From: an uncultured Alphaproteobacteria bacterium
GTDB lineage: Bacteria > Pseudomonadota > Alphaproteobacteria > Caulobacterales > Caulobacteraceae
NCBI GenBank assembly: GCA_903933475.1
Contig: CAIZKE010000142.1
Span: 1 to 17,592 of the forward strand
Reading direction: 5' to 3'
DNA: 17,592 nucleotides
Part shown: one piece after another, positions 15,341-17,592 of the stretch
How positions within the stretch are numbered: position 1 is the first letter of the stretch
How the letters are laid out: every line of letters begins with the position of its first letter
Translations under genes and position numbers: made by a program
Notes under the pieces: generated by a model
Database searches by the model: none
Told to the model about the DNA's origin: nothing
The model's input: the letters and a program-made list of their open reading frames with translations, nothing else

Positions 15341-15908
15341 AGGTTGCCGTCAGGATTCCCAGGAAGCTCTCTACAGCGTCCTCAGGGGAGCCATCATTCC
15401 AGAGTTCGACGACATCGGGCCCGAAGATCTCGAACGCCATGGCGCGCTGAACCCGCGCGTCGATGTCTTCCGCGTTCTCCCGTCCCCGGGCGACAAGGCG
15501 CGACCGAAGGACATCGGGAGCCGCCCGGACTGACACGATGACAAGGGAAGGGAAGCGGGCCCTCGCCTCATCCAACACACTTCGGGATACGTTTGCGACA
15601 ACCGTTCTCCCCTGAGTGAGCCTCTCCTCGATGGCGACCGGAATACCGTATCCAAGCCCATGAGCCTTCCAGCTGAGGGCATAGGCGCCCTGGGGCTCGC
15701 GACGATCGAAGTCGATTTCTGTGACAGCGACATGGTCTTCCCCCCCCGACTCTGCCGGCCGGGTGATCTCCCTGCGAGGGAACACCACATCTGGACCGGT
15801 TCGGGACTTCGCGCCGTCTATCAGGGTGTCCTTTCCGACTCCCGAAGGGCCGACCACAAGGACCAGCCTCCCGGTTTTAGGTGTGCTTTTCGACAAAGGC
15901 ATAGGCAT
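15339..15908 (-). CDS. phnN: PhnN, ribose 1,5-bisphosphate phosphokinase
   Basis: Kinase that turns ribose 1,5-bisphosphate into PRPP, the last step that returns the ribose carrier. 189 aa, guanylate-kinase-like fold: first strand 'RLVLVVGPSGVGKDTL' with Walker A at 20-28, 'RREITRPAESGGEDH' (about 45-60, base/phosphate binding as in GMP kinases) and 'SWKAHGLGYGIP'. The ATG at 15908 lies inside the end of the hexapeptide transferase gene (32-bp overlap); Met3 at 15902 is equally possible. A GGGAGG in the overlap could serve a GTG at 15857, but that would cut off the first beta strand. Last gene of the phnE-phnC-transferase-phnN set. Confidence 0.92.
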   Translation of the reverse strand: MPMPLSKSTPKTGRLVLVVGPSGVGKDTLIDGAKSRTGPDVVFPRREITRPAESGGEDHVAVTEIDFDRREPQGAYALSWKAHGLGYGIPVAIEERLTQGRTVVANVSRSVLDEARARFPSLVIVSVRAAPDVLRSRLVARGRENAEDIDARVQRAMAFEIFGPDVVELWNDGSPEDAVESFLGILTAT

Positions 15909-16572
15909 CCAGGGTGCGGAAGTCCTCTAGGGCGACTGCCAGCCTATCGTGTTCCCAGTCCCACCAGGCAAGCTGAAGCAGACCATCCTGTACTTCTTTT
16001 GGAAAGCGCTCCCGAAGAGGGCGGGCCGGAACACCGGCGACGATGGTGAACGGGGCCACGTCCTTCGAGACGACCGCCCCAGCACCGACCACGGCACCTG
16101 TGCCGATGGAGACGCCTGCGAGAAGGGTCGCCCCATGGCCGATCCAGACATCATGACCGAGGTTCACATGATGGGAACGCCGCCAATCGAAGAACTCGTC
16201 ATCATCGGTATCCCCGAGATCGTAGGAGATCGCCCTGTAGCTGAAGTGATGTTGGGCGGCCCGCCAGGTGGGGTGATTGCCGGGATTGATGCGGACATCC
16301 CGCGCAATCGAACAGAACTTGCCGATGGTCGTGAATGTCGCGCTCGAGTCCGTAACGATGTAGCTGTAGGCACCCAGAACGGTCTCGGACAGGCTGGTTC
16401 GGGCTCCGACCCTGGACCATTGCCCAAGAATGCTGTCGTGCACACTCCCCTCAGGATCCACAAACGGCCAGGGACCTTTGGCCTGGGCCAGGGGGTCGGC
16501 TACCCCTCGGAAGCGCTCTACATAGACGTCGCCCGGCGAAAGCGCCTGATCGGCCAGCTTGAATTTGCTCAT
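15877..16572 (-). CDS. Hexapeptide-repeat (LbetaH) transferase of phosphonate operons
   Basis: Left-handed beta-helix acyltransferase of the CatB/xenobiotic acetyltransferase type, of the form often found in phn operons and annotated as a phosphonate metabolism protein; 231 aa. Hexapeptide turns run from about 45 to 95 ('DSILGQWSRVGARTSLSETV', 'ATFTTIGKFCSIA') and again from about 134 to 182 ('VNLGHDVWIGHGATLLAGVS', 'IGTGAVVGAGAVVSKDV', 'IVAGVPAR'), with an inserted loop 'NPGNHPTWRAAQHHFSYR' holding a candidate catalytic His100. The substrate is unknown; acetylation of aminophosphonates, as done by the unrelated PhnO in E. coli, is a reasonable inference. The start at 16572 overlaps the phnC stop by 4 bp (ATGA); a longer frame to 16671 lies in phnC. 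Confidence 0.87.
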   Translation of the reverse strand: MSKFKLADQALSPGDVYVERFRGVADPLAQAKGPWPFVDPEGSVHDSILGQWSRVGARTSLSETVLGAYSYIVTDSSATFTTIGKFCSIARDVRINPGNHPTWRAAQHHFSYRAISYDLGDTDDDEFFDWRRSHHVNLGHDVWIGHGATLLAGVSIGTGAVVGAGAVVSKDVAPFTIVAGVPARPLRERFPKEVQDGLLQLAWWDWEHDRLAVALEDFRTLDAYAFVEKHT

Positions 16573-17351
16573 GCGGCGACTTCCAGGTCGTTGTGGGATG
16601 CAATGGTGACCCCTCCGAGGCGACCGGAATAGATTCGCTCGACTTCCTCGTGAGACAGGCCGGAGGGACAACCGTCAAAGACAATCCGGCCCTTGGACAT
16701 GGCCACAATGCGCGAGCAATGGCGCCGCGCGATCTCCAGGCTGTGGAGGCTGACGAGCACCGGAATGCCGCGCTCCCTCGTGGCTGTCTTCAGGGCTTCC
16801 ATCACCGCCTCGGCGTTGATGGGGTCCAGGGAAGCGACCGGTTCATCGGCAAGTATGAGTTCGGGGTCCTGCATAAGTGCTCTGGCAATCGCCACGCGCT
16901 GCTGCTGACCTCCGGAAAGGGTACCTGCGCGCTGGAGGGCCGCGTGAACCATGTCCAATGCTTCCAGTTCGCGGATCGCCCGGGCTCGGTCTGTCGCTGG
17001 AAAGTGTTTCACCAGGGAAGTCGCCAGCGGCCGTTCCGCCACTACGCCAATCAGGACGTTGGTGATGACATCCAGGCGGGGCGCGAGGTTGAACTGCTGA
17101 AAGATCATCGCACACCGGCGACGCCACCGACGAAGGTCTCGTCCCTTCAGGTCGTAGATGGGCAGGCCGTCCCAGGACACAGTGCCTGAGGACGCCGGGG
17201 TCAGCCTGTTGATCAGACGAAGCAGGGTTGATTTCCCCGAGCCTGACCGGCCGATGACGCCGACGATCTCTCCCCTGTCGATCCGAAGCGAGACGTTGTT
17301 CACGGCAACGGTCTCGCCGAATGTCTTTGTAAGTGCGGTCAGTTCCAGCAC
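16569..17351 (-). CDS. phnC: PhnC, phosphonate ABC transporter ATP-binding protein
   Basis: ATPase that powers phosphonate import with PhnE in the inner membrane and PhnD outside. 260 aa. Walker A GRSGSGKST at 34-42, Q-loop FQQFNL at 84-89, signature LSGGQ at 145-149, Walker B ILADE at 166-170 followed by 'PVASLDP', switch His203. 'MIFQQFNLAPRLDVITNVL' is characteristic of PhnC. The start is GTG at 17351 with GGAGG 7 nt upstream; an ATG 5 bases earlier is out of frame. It lies 107 bp after phnE and overlaps the transferase gene by 4 bp. Confidence 0.95.
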   Translation of the reverse strand: MLELTALTKTFGETVAVNNVSLRIDRGEIVGVIGRSGSGKSTLLRLINRLTPASSGTVSWDGLPIYDLKGRDLRRWRRRCAMIFQQFNLAPRLDVITNVLIGVVAERPLATSLVKHFPATDRARAIRELEALDMVHAALQRAGTLSGGQQQRVAIARALMQDPELILADEPVASLDPINAEAVMEALKTATRERGIPVLVSLHSLEIARRHCSRIVAMSKGRIVFDGCPSGLSHEEVERIYSGRLGGVTIASHNDLEVAA

Positions 17352-17458
17352 ACCATGACCTCCGGACAGCGAAATTGAAGGCTAACCCGGCCCGGTGAAC
17401 TTCAGGTGACGGTACAGGAGCCATCCGGACGACCAATCGCGGATTTGTGCTTCCGCCG
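17352..17458. other. phnE-phnC intergenic gap
   Basis: No gene is seen in these 107 bp. Apart from the phnC ribosome binding site (GGAGG) and the weak 11-bp-spaced repeat at 17395-17412, I see no strong hairpin or promoter. The frames crossing it are shadows continuing from phnC. Confidence 0.5.
17395..17412 (-). promoter_or_regulatory. PHO-box-like direct repeat in the phnE-phnC gap
   Basis: Read on the minus strand, CCGTCAC and AGTTCAC stand 11 bp apart with CTGA between them, the geometry of a PhoB site; 8 of 14 positions match CTGTCAT-N4-CTGTCAT. It lies 43 bp before the phnC start, in a 107-bp gap that is long for this compact operon, so an internal promoter is possible. Weak match, listed because it resembles the sequence before phnG. 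Confidence 0.22.
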
Positions 17459-17592
17459 TTATCTCAGGGTGCGTCTCAGCCAGGCTGAAGCCGTGTCGAG
17501 CAGGCTGACGGCCACTATGTAAAGTAGGATGATGAAGGCCACCTGATCGAAGGCAAAAACCCGGATCCGCTCTTCAAGCTCAAAACCGATCC
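17459..17592 (-). CDS. phnE: PhnE, phosphonate ABC transporter permease, C-terminal end only
   Basis: The last 43 codons of an inner-membrane permease; the rest lies beyond the right edge of the window. The reading is 'IGFELEERIRVFAFDQVAF' followed by a hydrophobic membrane helix (IILLYIVAVSLL), then a short basic cytoplasmic tail ending LRRTLR and a TAA stop at 17459-17461. This matches the usual PhnE end, where the last membrane helix follows a 'RVF-x-(Y/F)-DQVAFI' segment. It is upstream of phnC on the same strand. Many alphaproteobacteria carry two phnE genes in tandem; which one this is cannot be seen. Confidence 0.8.
   Translation of the reverse strand, partial: IGFELEERIRVFAFDQVAFIILLYIVAVSLLDTASAWLRRTLR

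Noticed and set aside
1..17592. Search for CRISPR arrays, insertion sequences, tRNA or rRNA genes
   Set aside because: I saw no regularly spaced repeats, transposase motifs, terminal inverted repeats or cloverleaf-like sequences.

Overview
The window is GC-rich alphaproteobacterial DNA. The high GC, the large TonB-dependent receptor ending in Phe, the lipoprotein-rich flank and the alphaproteobacterial type of phn operon (DUF1045 and a hexapeptide transferase, no phnO or phnP visible) suggest a Caulobacterales-like organism, but this lineage call is an inference. About 70 % of the window is a carbon-phosphorus (C-P) lyase locus for using phosphonates as a phosphorus source.

Layout. (1) 1-4792, left flank: a TonB-dependent outer-membrane receptor cut by the window edge (+), then on the minus strand an aldo/keto reductase, a small lipoprotein and a WYL-domain regulator. 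(2) 4793-6117: an intergenic region with an inverted repeat, then phnD (+), a lipidated phosphonate-binding protein divergent from the WYL regulator. (3) 6099-8752, minus strand: phnF (GntR/HutC repressor), a first phnM and an endonuclease/exonuclease/phosphatase (EEP) family hydrolase, tightly packed. (4) 8753-8831: the divergent phnF/phnG control region, AT-rich, with two TCTAGA-centred palindromes and a PHO-box-like repeat. (5) 8832-15317, plus strand: phnG-phnH-phnI-phnJ-phnK-phnL-phnM(second copy)-DUF1045, mostly joined by 4-bp stop/start overlaps. (6) 15317-15340: a hairpin shared by two convergent operons. (7) 15339-17592, minus strand: phnE (3' end only), phnC, a hexapeptide-repeat transferase and phnN.

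How it works together. PhnC/D/E import phosphonate. PhnG, H, I, J and K form the C-P lyase core, with PhnL as the further ABC ATPase. PhnI (with G, H, L) makes ribose-1-phosphonate-5-triphosphate from ATP and phosphonate; PhnM removes pyrophosphate; the radical-SAM enzyme PhnJ cleaves the C-P bond to give 5-phosphoribose 1,2-cyclic phosphate. In E. coli PhnP opens that ring and PhnN then makes PRPP. No PhnP is visible here. Instead there are two PhnM copies, each immediately followed by a different hydrolase able in principle to open cyclic phosphates: an EEP protein after phnM-1 and a protein with two H-x-T motifs (2H phosphoesterase type, DUF1045) after phnM-2. This duplicated PhnM plus phosphodiesterase arrangement is the most interesting feature of the window.
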